Made by a program: the position numbers and the translations under genes
NCBI GenBank assembly: GCA_902628275.1
Contig: CACOMI010000003.1
Span: 1-64,000, forward strand
Direction of reading: 5' to 3'
DNA: 64,000 bases
DNA from: an uncultured Pelagibacteraceae bacterium
GTDB lineage: Bacteria > Pseudomonadota > Alphaproteobacteria > Pelagibacterales > Pelagibacteraceae
In this document: positions 1 to 8,138 of the stretch, in pieces
How positions within the stretch are numbered: position 1 is the stretch's first letter
Layout of the letters: each line of letters opens with the position of its first letter
Notes under the pieces: generated by a model
Database searches by the model: none
Told to the model about the DNA's origin: nothing
The model's input: only the letters and a program-made list of their open reading frames with translations

Positions 1-430
1 TGTGAAATTGTAAGAGTTTTTTAATGTTAACATCTGACAAACCATCTCCATAAGTAAATATAAAATCTTTATCTTTTTTTAAATAATTTTTAATTTTAAG
101 AAGTCTACCTCCAGTCATTGTATCAACACCAGTATCAATAACTGTTATTTTCCAATTTTCTTTATTTTTTTTTAAAATTTTTACATTTCCATTTCTATTA
201 TCTATTTCAACATCTGAGTTATGTAGTGCGTAATTATAAAAGTATTCTTTAATTAAGTATCCTTTATAGCCACATAAAATATAAAAATGATTTATTCCAT
301 AATAATTTAAATGTTTCAAAATGTGCCATATAATTGGTTTCTCACCTATTTCAACTAAAGGCTTAGGCTTTAACTCTGTCTCTTCACTTAATCTAGTTCC
401 GTAACCACCAGCAAGAATAACTGCTTTCAT
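1..430 (-). CDS. rfbF: Glucose-1-phosphate cytidylyltransferase, 3' end cut by window
   Basis: Joins CTP and glucose-1-phosphate to give CDP-glucose, the first step to CDP-3,6-dideoxyhexoses. Only the first 143 residues are inside the window. They show the nucleotidyltransferase signature LAGGYGTRLSEET (residues 6-18), the PKP motif (22-24) with its conserved lysine, the RfbF-type stretch CGYKGYLIKEYF, then DTGVDTMTGGRL and TYGDG. This order is characteristic of RfbF rather than of the thymidylyl- or uridylyltransferases. The start is the ATG at 428-430; no clear Shine-Dalgarno precedes it. It is the third gene of a leftward set with the reductase and GT2 genes, so CDP-glucose 4,6-dehydratase (rfbG) would be expected just beyond the left edge. 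Confidence 0.9.
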   Translation of the reverse strand, partial: MKAVILAGGYGTRLSEETELKPKPLVEIGEKPIIWHILKHLNYYGINHFYILCGYKGYLIKEYFYNYALHNSDVEIDNRNGNVKILKKNKENWKITVIDTGVDTMTGGRLLKIKNYLKKDKDFIFTYGDGLSDVNIKKLLQFH

Positions 431-525
431 TGATATTATTTTTTTTAATATTGTTAGTTAGACTACATTACTTTTTATAAATACAAAAGAAAACTGAATA
501 AATTTTGTACAATATTTCTTAAACT

Positions 526-1353
526 TTAATAGTTTTTAATTCCAAGAATACATTCAGGATCTACAGGATTATCAGGCCTTGATCCAAACTTTAGTAAGTC
601 TAATTTGTTATATTTTTTTGCAATATTTTCAGCAAACTGTCGAACCGTCATAGGTATTTCTGTACAAACGTTTATTGGACCAATTTTATTTCCAATTGAA
701 ATATCAGCAATAATTCTTCCAGCATCAGCTACATCCATAAAATCACGTATTTGCTTTCCAGTAGTTAATTCAGCATTTTCACCATTCTTTAGTTGTTTAT
801 GAATATAAGCCGTGAGTCTTTTTTCACTTTCTCCCTCTCCATAAAGAGCAAAAAGTCTACACCATGAAAACTCAATTGATTGTTCACGTAGCCACTGTGA
901 TAAGAAAATATATAATGCAGCTTTAGTAGCCCCATAATTTGTCGATGGTTTTAAGGGAGTATCTACAGATAAAACTCCTTTTGTTAAATCATATTCAAAA
1001 CATGTGCCAATACCAACAAAACGTCTAACACCAGCGTTCGCTGCACCTTTGACAAGATTGAGCGATCCTTTTAAACACTCTATATTTCTTGGTGATTCTT
1101 TATGATCATGATCCATGTACCATGCATTATGAATTATGATATCAACATTTTTACACTGCGTCTCCCACCAAATTTCATCTTCTTGAAATATATCTTTTGA
1201 TTTAATAATTTTTTTTATATTAGAAATATCTTTTAGCATCACTTCACTTCCTGGGCGACATACATGAATTGTAGAAAAATTTTTGTTTGCTAATGCTCTA
1301 GCTATCTGTTTGCCAACAAATCCAGTGGATCCTGTTAAAAGAATATTTTTCAT
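526..1353 (-). CDS. NAD(P)-dependent epimerase/reductase, likely CDP-sugar (RfbJ-like)
   Basis: Extended short-chain dehydrogenase/reductase acting on a nucleotide sugar. The N-terminal Rossmann motif TGSTGFVG (residues 7-14) binds the dinucleotide, and Y140-x-x-x-K144 (YGATK) with T117 makes the catalytic centre. The patterns GTCFEY, SWCRLFALYGEGE and LTTGKQIRDFMDV resemble reductases of CDP-4-keto-dideoxyhexoses (abequose/paratose type). The neighbouring cytidylyltransferase supports a CDP-sugar substrate, but the exact sugar cannot be read from the sequence. At 275 residues it is slightly shorter than typical epimerases (about 300-340). A GDP- or dTDP-sugar reductase is the alternative. 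Confidence 0.75.
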   Translation of the reverse strand: MKNILLTGSTGFVGKQIARALANKNFSTIHVCRPGSEVMLKDISNIKKIIKSKDIFQEDEIWWETQCKNVDIIIHNAWYMDHDHKESPRNIECLKGSLNLVKGAANAGVRRFVGIGTCFEYDLTKGVLSVDTPLKPSTNYGATKAALYIFLSQWLREQSIEFSWCRLFALYGEGESEKRLTAYIHKQLKNGENAELTTGKQIRDFMDVADAGRIIADISIGNKIGPINVCTEIPMTVRQFAENIAKKYNKLDLLKFGSRPDNPVDPECILGIKNY

Positions 1354-1396
1354 AAATTTATATATTTATTTTTTTGAAATCATGTGGAAAGAAGTA

Positions 1397-2188
1397 TTAT
1401 TTATTTTTTAATTTACTTCTATTAAATCTTAACATTTTTAAATACATTTTCCAGTATTTAAGCCAAAATTTAATTTTAATCATAGGGTCTGACATCCATT
1501 CATGTTTTTTAAAAAACCTTTTCATACCAATAAGAAAATCTTCATTGATGTCTGTCAGTTGTTCTTTGTTGTGTTTACGTTGGATTACAAGATTTTTTTT
1601 TAATACATGGTATTCATAACCATAATAAAGTGCTCTAATTAAAAAATCTTTATCATTAGATAGATGTATATAATCATCAAAACCACCCAAGCCAACAAAA
1701 AGTTTTTTTTCAACTATGAGGTTAGATATACCACATCCAGGATTTACTAATAATATATCTTTCATTTTAATATTATCTTTTAACTGTTTGTATGGAATTT
1801 TTTTATTATTTTGAAGTTTAAGAAACCAAGTATAAACAATTTTGCTTTTTTTATCTGAAATTAAATTTTGTGTTTTTTCCAAGTAATCTGTTTCCCACAT
1901 ATCATCATCATCTAAAAAAGCAATGTAATCTCCTTTAGCCTTTGAGGCTGCTAAATTAGCAGAAATAGAACCTCTGCCTTTCATTGTGTGTTCTATGTAA
2001 TTAATAGGCACAGTAGATTTTTCAGAGATGGTATTAATTAGTGTTTGTGTTTTATTATTTGGAAGGTTATTTGAAATAATGATTTCAAATGGTGGAGTTG
2101 TTTGATTAATTACAGAGTAAAGTGCATCTTTTAAATATGCATCTCTGTTGTGAGTAGTTATCACACATGAAATATTTTTCTTTTCCAT
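1397..2188 (-). CDS. Family 2 glycosyltransferase
   Basis: Inverting GT-A glycosyltransferase that would transfer a sugar from a nucleotide donor to a growing surface glycan at the cytoplasmic membrane. The N-terminus CVITTHNRDAYLKDAL is the standard GT2 opening, and the acidic run at residues 93-96 (FLDDDD) supplies the DxD metal/nucleotide site. GGFDD followed by NDKDFLIRAL provides the usual acceptor-side acidic residues. The basic C-terminus (KFWLKYWKMYLKMLRFNRSK) may be a membrane-associating helix. It is the first gene of the leftward unit with the CDP-sugar enzymes; donor and linkage are unknown. Confidence 0.85.
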   Translation of the reverse strand: MEKKNISCVITTHNRDAYLKDALYSVINQTTPPFEIIISNNLPNNKTQTLINTISEKSTVPINYIEHTMKGRGSISANLAASKAKGDYIAFLDDDDMWETDYLEKTQNLISDKKSKIVYTWFLKLQNNKKIPYKQLKDNIKMKDILLVNPGCGISNLIVEKKLFVGLGGFDDYIHLSNDKDFLIRALYYGYEYHVLKKNLVIQRKHNKEQLTDINEDFLIGMKRFFKKHEWMSDPMIKIKFWLKYWKMYLKMLRFNRSKLKNK

Positions 2189-2486
2189 AAATACAAATAT
2201 TAAACTTTACACATTACTTTATAAAAGCAATGTTACATCAGTTAATTTAACAATTTTTTGTTACATCTATAATTTTTTTATTTAAATTTACTTTAAAAAA
2301 GAATAAAATCAATTAACCTGTTAATAACAAGTTCTAAATATCAAATGAATTTGACTGAAATATTCAATCTTTCTTTGATGCATTTATTTTCAGGATAGTT
2401 CAAAGATTTTAAAAAAATAAAATTTAATGAATATTTCTTTAAGTGTATTTAAATCCTATAAAATATTATAAGCAAAGAGGTTCAAG
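2189..2486. other. Divergent intergenic region (298 bp)
   Basis: This is the longest gene-free stretch in the window. It separates the leftward CDP-sugar/GT2 unit from the rightward phosphoramidate-like unit, so it should hold promoters for both. A TATAAA hexamer at 2457-2462 could be a -10 for the rightward unit, but no convincing -35 is present at the right spacing. A Shine-Dalgarno-like GAGG (2477-2480) sits 6 nt before the ATG at 2487. No open reading frame, RNA fold or inverted repeat stood out by eye. Confidence 0.5.
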
Positions 2487-3581
2487 ATGATCATATGGCT
2501 TATAGGAATGTCAGCTTCTGGTAAAACAACTATAGGAAAAAAAATTTATGAAAAACTTAAAAACTCTAATGAAAAATGGATATTTTTAGATGGAGATATC
2601 TTTAGAAATATTTTAGGAGAAGATTTAGGACACAGTATAGAAGATAGACGAAAAAATGCTTACAGAATAAGTAGATTTTGTGAATTTTTAAGTTCACAAA
2701 ACATAAACGTTATAGCTTGTGTGCTTTCTATTTTTCATGATAACCAAAAATACAACAAAGAAAATATTCCCAACTATAAAGAGATATACATAGACGTAAA
2801 GTTCGAAAATTTATTAAAAAGAGACAACAAAGAATTATATAAAAAGGCAATAGATGGCAAAATTAAAAATGTAGTGGGAGTTGATATTAAATTTGAGCCA
2901 CCTCTATCACCAGATTTGATTATAGATAATAATGCAGAAAACCCTGATTATCAAACATTTGTAAAAAAAGTAATCGATACTTTTAATATAAATATAAATG
3001 ATAATTATATTTATTCATCAAAAAATTTATTAAAATTTCCAAATGCATATCAATATTCTGAGTTCCAAGGAAAAGATTTTTTTCAAATATATAAAAAAGA
3101 TAGAATTAAAAATTTAGATGTTTTAAATAAAAATTTTAAAAAACTTAAAACTGAAAGCAAAAAAAATTTTAAATTAACAAATAAAAAATATCTAAAAGAT
3201 GGAAAATTAACTTTAAAAGAATATTTAATTTATTTATATAACTCAAATAGCATTGAACTTAAAAACCAAGTTAAAACTATAGAAGTTTTAATTAAAAGAT
3301 TTGAAGTAAGTAAAAAACTTTTTTTAAAATATGATGTGAATAGTTTAAAAAAACAATCGTCTAAATTTGATGAACTTCTTGTGTACCCTCTATTTTCCCT
3401 TGTTTTACAAAAGTATTACTTTGATGCAAATGATCAAAATAAGTTGATATTTCTAAACACAATTTTAAAAGTGAACGATATTATAAGTTCAATATCAACT
3501 AGTATAGCAAATGATAAAGAAATTTTTTTTTCAATTAAAGCAATAAATGGTGAACTAAAAATTATTGGAGATTATATATAA
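2487..3581 (+). CDS. APS-kinase-family kinase (Cj1415-like CDP-amidate kinase) with C-terminal extension
   Basis: The first ~170 residues form an adenylylsulfate-kinase-fold P-loop kinase: Walker A GMSASGKTT at 7-15, LDGD near 34-37, and the DLGHSIEDRRKNAYRIS block. In C. jejuni the relative Cj1415 does not act on APS but phosphorylates the 3'-hydroxyl of cytidine diphosphoramidate. Neighbours matching Cj1416, Cj1417 and Cj1418 favour that role here over sulfate activation. The APS-kinase FISP(Y/F) motif is replaced by VLSIF. Residues ~170-364 are an extra Lys/Asn-rich, mostly helical region I do not recognise; Cj1415-type kinases are only about 170 residues. The ATG is preceded by GAGG at good spacing. 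An authentic APS kinase is the alternative. Confidence 0.75.
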   Translation: MIIWLIGMSASGKTTIGKKIYEKLKNSNEKWIFLDGDIFRNILGEDLGHSIEDRRKNAYRISRFCEFLSSQNINVIACVLSIFHDNQKYNKENIPNYKEIYIDVKFENLLKRDNKELYKKAIDGKIKNVVGVDIKFEPPLSPDLIIDNNAENPDYQTFVKKVIDTFNININDNYIYSSKNLLKFPNAYQYSEFQGKDFFQIYKKDRIKNLDVLNKNFKKLKTESKKNFKLTNKKYLKDGKLTLKEYLIYLYNSNSIELKNQVKTIEVLIKRFEVSKKLFLKYDVNSLKKQSSKFDELLVYPLFSLVLQKYYFDANDQNKLIFLNTILKVNDIISSISTSIANDKEIFFSIKAINGELKIIGDYI

Positions 3582-4319
3582 ATGAATTTTTCTATGTTAG
3601 TAACTAATAATAATCGTTCAAAAGCATATTTGCAAAATTTAATAAAAAATAACTTAATTCCAAATAAAATTTTGTTTTTAAACGACAATAACGTAACTTT
3701 AATAGAACATACGGAAAATGATAAACTTATTTCTCAAGACACAAATCAGAAATTTGTTAGGAAATTAATTGATTTAGATATTTCTTTTGATGAAAAAGAG
3801 CATGTTTTAAAGACGATAAAAAATAATAATATTGAATTTGTAGAAATTAATAATCTAAATGTTAATTCAAAAGATGTAATAGAAGAAGTTACAAAAATGG
3901 AGGATAAGTATATTATTTATTCTGGTCCAAGTAGTTATATATTAGGTAAAGAAATACTATCAAAAAATAAGAAATTTATTCATGTTCATCCAGGTTTACT
4001 TCCAAAGTATAGGGGCAGCACAACAATATATTATTCAATGTTATTAGAGTTAAAAATTGGTTGTAGTGTAATTTTTCTTAATGAAGGTATAGATGAAGGT
4101 CCATTGCTTTATAAAAAAGAATATAAAATCTCAGAAAAAGGTATTGATTTTGATTATGTGTTAGATCCTTTAGTAAGGGCAAAAGCATTAATTGAATATT
4201 TGAAAATAGATAAAATTAAATCAACTCAACAAAATAGTAATGAAAAAAAATCAACTTTTTATATCATTCATCCTCTTTTAAAGCATATATCAATTATTAA
4301 ATATAATAGGGAAACTTAA
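3582..4319 (+). CDS. Formyltransferase-like protein with altered catalytic triad
   Basis: The central part carries the formyl-transferase N-domain signature (as in Fmt, PurN and sugar N-formyltransferases): HPGLLPKYRG at 136-145 and NEGIDEGPLL around 168-176. Family enzymes use an Asn-His-Asp triad. Here H136 and D171 are in place, but the Asn two residues before the His is replaced by H134 (IHVHPG). The first ~100 residues lack an obvious folate-site signature. The gene starts immediately after the kinase stop and is 27 bp from the glutamine-kinase-like gene, so it is co-transcribed with the phosphoramidate genes. It could N-formylate an amino sugar or act on the phosphoramidate nitrogen; neither can be shown from sequence. 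Confidence 0.6.
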   Translation: MNFSMLVTNNNRSKAYLQNLIKNNLIPNKILFLNDNNVTLIEHTENDKLISQDTNQKFVRKLIDLDISFDEKEHVLKTIKNNNIEFVEINNLNVNSKDVIEEVTKMEDKYIIYSGPSSYILGKEILSKNKKFIHVHPGLLPKYRGSTTIYYSMLLELKIGCSVIFLNEGIDEGPLLYKKEYKISEKGIDFDYVLDPLVRAKALIEYLKIDKIKSTQQNSNEKKSTFYIIHPLLKHISIIKYNRET

Positions 4320-4346
4320 GTTATTCTAGGAACGAAGAAAACTATT

Positions 4347-6677
4347 ATGAAAAAAATTAAACTTTCAACAAAATCAAAGACATTAGAAGATTTAACAAAC
4401 ATAATTAAATCTGCAAAAGTTCTTCCTTTATATAGATTTAATTTATCAAGCTATAAAAAAAATCAATCTAAAATTTTAAAGGAAATAAATAAAAAGTTTA
4501 AAAGTAATTTAATAATAAGATCATCATCTAAAAACGAAGACAGTTTACAAAACTCAAACGCAGGAAAATTTCTTTCAGTAATAGACATAGATGTAAATGA
4601 TATGGATATTGTAAAGAGATCTATAGAAAAAGTTATTGCCTCTTTTGGAAAAAATAAAAAAAATAAAGATGAAATTTTTATACAACCAATGCTTAAAAAT
4701 GTAACAATGTCAGGAGTAATTTTTAGTTGTGATATAGATACATTAAGTCCATATTTAATAATAAATTATGATGAAAGTGGAAGCACAAGTAGTGTTACTA
4801 GTGGAACTAGCAATAATCTTAAAAGTTTTGTTTGTTTTAAAGAAAAAATTATATTTAAAGATAAAAGAATAAAAAAAATAATCATTGCTTCAAACGAGTG
4901 TGAAAAAATTTTTCAAAATAAATTTTTAGATATTGAGTTCGCATTTTCAAATGATCAATTATATATTTTACAAGTAAGGGCAATTGTTAAAAATAAAAAA
5001 GAAAACTTATCAAATATCAATTTAAAGAAAAATTTAAATAAACTAGAAAAGAAAATTGAAAAACTAAACAAACCTCATCCAAATCTATTAGGGGATAAAA
5101 CTTTATTTAGTGTTATGACAGATTGGAATCCAGCAGAAATTATAGGCTTAAGACCCAAGAGATTGGCTCTATCACTTTATAAAGAATTAATCACCGATGA
5201 AACATGGGCATATCAAAGAGACAATTATGGTTATAGAAGGCTCAGGTCACATCCTCTTCTAGTTTCTTTTCTTGGAGTTCCATATATTGATGTCAGAGTT
5301 TCATTTAATTCTTTTATACCAAAGAGTTTAAATGAAAAAATAGCCACAAAGTTAGTTAACCATTATTTAAATGAATTATCAAAAAATTTAAATAAACATG
5401 ATAAAGTTGAATTTGAGATTATCTATTCTTGTTATTATTTTGGTTTAAAAACAAAGTTATTAAACCTTTTAGGATATGGTTTTAAAAAAAATGAATTAAA
5501 TAAAATTGAAAAATCTCTTCTAGGTATTACAAATAAAATTATAAATGTAAAAAATGGTCTCTATAAAAAAGATTTAGAAAAGTCTCATTTATTAGAGAAA
5601 AAATTTAATGAAATAGTTAATTCTGACTTATCATTAATTGATAAGATTTACTGGTTAATAAAAGATGTTAAAAGGTATGGGACTTTACCTTTTGCTGGAG
5701 TTGCTAGAGCTGGTTTTATAGCAATACAAATTTTAAAATCTTTTGTTTATGCCAATGTTTTTACAAATGAACAATATGATAAATTTCTCAAATCTATTAA
5801 TACTATATCTAAGCAGCTATCAAAGGATTTTAAATTTTTAAAGAAAAAAGATTTTTTAAAAATATATGGACATCTAAGGCCAGGAACTTATGACATATTA
5901 TCCCCGAGATATGATGAGTTTTATGAGATGTACTTTGATTCTAAAAATAATTTTAATGATTCCAAAAACAGTTTTTTTCGTTTTTCAAAATTTCAAAAAA
6001 ATCAAATCCAGAAATTAATTAACAAAAATAAAATTGATACAAACTTTAAAGATTTAATTATATTTATTAAAGAGGCTATTGAAGGAAGAGAGTATGTAAA
6101 ATTTTTATTTACAAGGCACTTAAGTCAGATTCTAAAATATGTTGAAAAACTTGGAAACAAATATCAAGTTAAAAAAAATGATCTAGCTTATTTGGATATT
6201 CAAAAAATAATAAATTTATATGCTTCTTTAGATCACAGAGATTTAAAAAATATATTAATAAATGACATTCAAAAGAATAAAGAGTTTTATTTACATACAA
6301 AAGCGATAAAATTACCCAATGTAATAAAGAATAAAAAAGATATTTTTTCATTTTTCTTAGAGGAAAATGAGCCAAATTTTATTACTTTAAAAAGGGTAAA
6401 GTCTGCTGTGGTTAGAGAAAAAGATATAATGTCATTAAATACTAAGGGTAAAATTATTTGTATAAAATCCGCAGATCCTGGTTATGATTATTTGTTTTCA
6501 AAAAATATTGGAGGTCTAATTACTTGTTATGGAGGTGCCAATTCTCATATGGCAATAAGATGTGCTGAACTTGGTATACCTGCGGTGATTGGATGTGGCG
6601 AAAACTCTTTTACAAAATATTGTCAGAGAAAAAATTTAGAAATAGACGCAGCAAATAAACAGGTCATAATACTGTAA
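4347..6677 (+). CDS. PEP-synthase-like phosphotransferase, probable L-glutamine kinase (Cj1418-like)
   Basis: The protein has the PEP synthase/PPDK layout. An N-terminal ATP-grasp domain contains IIRSSSKNEDS (R58, E64, D65), G73, and LDIEF...LYILQVRAI (D195, E197, Q209, R211). A long middle region follows, then a C-terminal swivelling domain with the phosphohistidine motif GGANSHMAIRCAELGIPAVIG, His734. Length (776) matches C. jejuni Cj1418 (about 780), which phosphorylates the side-chain amide of L-glutamine with ATP to start phosphoramidate synthesis. There is no C-terminal PEP/pyruvate-binding TIM barrel, which argues against a gluconeogenic PEP synthase. The ORF following at 6677 (TAATG overlap) matches Cj1417. 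Specificity is inferred from family and context. Confidence 0.8.
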   Translation: MKKIKLSTKSKTLEDLTNIIKSAKVLPLYRFNLSSYKKNQSKILKEINKKFKSNLIIRSSSKNEDSLQNSNAGKFLSVIDIDVNDMDIVKRSIEKVIASFGKNKKNKDEIFIQPMLKNVTMSGVIFSCDIDTLSPYLIINYDESGSTSSVTSGTSNNLKSFVCFKEKIIFKDKRIKKIIIASNECEKIFQNKFLDIEFAFSNDQLYILQVRAIVKNKKENLSNINLKKNLNKLEKKIEKLNKPHPNLLGDKTLFSVMTDWNPAEIIGLRPKRLALSLYKELITDETWAYQRDNYGYRRLRSHPLLVSFLGVPYIDVRVSFNSFIPKSLNEKIATKLVNHYLNELSKNLNKHDKVEFEIIYSCYYFGLKTKLLNLLGYGFKKNELNKIEKSLLGITNKIINVKNGLYKKDLEKSHLLEKKFNEIVNSDLSLIDKIYWLIKDVKRYGTLPFAGVARAGFIAIQILKSFVYANVFTNEQYDKFLKSINTISKQLSKDFKFLKKKDFLKIYGHLRPGTYDILSPRYDEFYEMYFDSKNNFNDSKNSFFRFSKFQKNQIQKLINKNKIDTNFKDLIIFIKEAIEGREYVKFLFTRHLSQILKYVEKLGNKYQVKKNDLAYLDIQKIINLYASLDHRDLKNILINDIQKNKEFYLHTKAIKLPNVIKNKKDIFSFFLEENEPNFITLKRVKSAVVREKDIMSLNTKGKIICIKSADPGYDYLFSKNIGGLITCYGGANSHMAIRCAELGIPAVIGCGENSFTKYCQRKNLEIDAANKQVIIL

Positions 6678-7300
6678 TGAAAATTATAGCTGTAACGCAA
6701 AGATTAGTATTAAATCAAAATTATTATGAGATGCGTGAAGCACTTGATGTTAAATGGGGAAAATTATTTAAAAAAATAAATTTTTTACCAGTAATTTTAC
6801 CTATTGAATTTGAATATGAGAAATATTTTAATTCTATAAAAATTGATGGAATTATTTTAACAGGTGGTAATGATTTAAATAACTCAAATAAAAATAAGCT
6901 GTCTTTAAAAAGAGATATTTTTGAAAAAAAATTAATAAGATATGCAATAAAAAAAAAGATACCTATTTTTGGTATGTGTAGAGGCATGGAAATAATTGGA
7001 GAATTTTTTGGAGCAGATTTTAAAAAAGTTAAAAATCAAGTAGGTATTAGGCATGTGCTTGATGTTAATAAAAAATCTAAGTATTTTAATCAGCTAAATA
7101 AGATATCAACTGTAAACTCTTTTCATAATTATGCTATTCATAAAATGCCTAAGGATTTAATTGTATCAGCTAGGAGTAACAATGGAATTATAAAGGCAAT
7201 AGAGCATAAAAAATATAAAATATTTGGCCAAATGTGGCACAGTGAAAGAGAAAAATTATTTGATAAAAACCAAATGAATTTAATTAAGAAATTTTTTTAA
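6677..7300 (+). CDS. Class I glutamine amidotransferase, probable gamma-glutamyl-CDP-amidate hydrolase (Cj1417-like)
   Basis: Peptidase C26/class I amidotransferase fold. The nucleophile elbow is FGMCRGMEI with C101, and H188 and E190 in MWHSE complete the Cys-His-Glu triad. The motif ILTGGNDL (60-67) is typical of the gamma-glutamyl hydrolase branch. In C. jejuni Cj1417 removes glutamate from gamma-L-glutamyl-CDP-amidate, releasing cytidine diphosphoramidate. The N-terminus (ITAVTQRLV-like, then YYEMREALDVKWGKLF) follows the pattern of that subfamily, and gene order 1418-1417-1416 is conserved. PuuD-type gamma-glutamyl-GABA hydrolase is the likely automatic annotation, but no putrescine genes are nearby. 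The start codon overlaps the preceding stop. Confidence 0.78.
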   Translation: MKIIAVTQRLVLNQNYYEMREALDVKWGKLFKKINFLPVILPIEFEYEKYFNSIKIDGIILTGGNDLNNSNKNKLSLKRDIFEKKLIRYAIKKKIPIFGMCRGMEIIGEFFGADFKKVKNQVGIRHVLDVNKKSKYFNQLNKISTVNSFHNYAIHKMPKDLIVSARSNNGIIKAIEHKKYKIFGQMWHSEREKLFDKNQMNLIKKFF

Positions 7301-7379
7301 ATTATAGTTCATTTTAATAAATTTAAATATTTAAACTGATTTTTTTCAAAAAAAATTTTAAGATGACTATATTTTAATT

Positions 7380-8138
7380 ATGAAAATGCTGATAGTAGCC
7401 GCAGGTCAAGGAACTCGTCTCAGACCCCTGACAAATGAAATGCCAAAATGCATGGTTAAATTTAAAAATAAATCAATTATAGATTATATCCTTAAGGCTG
7501 CTAAAAATTGTGGAATTAATGACATAGCAATTATAAATGGCTATAAATTTGAGGTTTTAGAAAAATACCTTAAGTCAGAAAATCTTAAATTTTTTAATAA
7601 TAAAAATTATGACAAGACAAATATGGTTTCTTCTTTATTCTGCGCAGAAGAATTTATGGATGATGATTTAATAATTTCTTATGCAGATATTATATATCAA
7701 AAACAAATTTTAGAAAAATTAATGAATTCTAAAGATAATTTTAGCGTTGTAGTTGATAGAAAGTGGAAAGAACTTTGGAGTCTTAGAATGGAAAACCCAC
7801 TCGACGATGCAGAGACATTAAAAATTAAAAATGGAAGCATTATTGAAATAGGAAAAAAAGCAAATTCTTACTACGAAATAGAAGGTCAATATATTGGTCT
7901 TTTTAAAATTTCAAAAAAAATAATTCATCAAGTAATTAAATTTTATCATAATTTGAATAAGGCAGGTGTTTATGATGGAAAAAATTTTGACAATATGTTT
8001 ATGACTAGTTTTATTCAAATGATTATAGATAATCTATTAAACGTTACACCAATATTTATTGATGGAGGATGGGTTGAAATTGACAGTTTAGATGATTTAA
8101 AAAAATTAGAAAAAATTAATGAAAAATTTGATATATAA
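7380..8138 (+). CDS. MobA/LicC-like cytidylyltransferase, probable CTP:phosphoglutamine cytidylyltransferase (Cj1416-like)
   Basis: Nucleotidyltransferase with the N-terminal signature VAAGQGTRLRPLT and the PKCMVK lysine (K23 region). Further blocks YDKTNMVSSLFCAE, ISYADIIY, ELWSLRMENPLDDAETLK and YEIEGQYIGLFK follow the pattern I recall for Cj1416, which joins CTP and L-glutamine phosphate. C-terminal GGWVEIDSLDDL supplies the late metal-binding acidic residues of this superfamily. Automatic tools may call it phosphocholine cytidylyltransferase (LicC); no choline kinase or LicD homologue is in the window. A 79-bp gap precedes it, and the sulfotransferase-fold gene overlaps its last 20 bp. 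Confidence 0.8.
   Translation: MKMLIVAAGQGTRLRPLTNEMPKCMVKFKNKSIIDYILKAAKNCGINDIAIINGYKFEVLEKYLKSENLKFFNNKNYDKTNMVSSLFCAEEFMDDDLIISYADIIYQKQILEKLMNSKDNFSVVVDRKWKELWSLRMENPLDDAETLKIKNGSIIEIGKKANSYYEIEGQYIGLFKISKKIIHQVIKFYHNLNKAGVYDGKNFDNMFMTSFIQMIIDNLLNVTPIFIDGGWVEIDSLDDLKKLEKINEKFDI

Noticed and set aside
2487-3002. Sulfate assimilation (authentic CysC) as the role of the APS-kinase-like gene
   Set aside because: No ATP sulfurylase or PAPS reductase is nearby, FISP is replaced by LSIF, and the neighbours match Cj1416-1418; kept only as an alternative.
4347-6677. Gluconeogenic PEP synthase or pyruvate phosphate dikinase
   Set aside because: The C-terminal PEP/pyruvate-binding barrel that follows the phosphohistidine domain in those enzymes is missing; the protein ends 42 residues after His734.
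7380-8138. LicC phosphocholine cytidylyltransferase for phosphorylcholine decoration
   Set aside because: No choline kinase, transporter or LicD phosphotransferase in the window, and several blocks match the phosphoglutamine cytidylyltransferase pattern.
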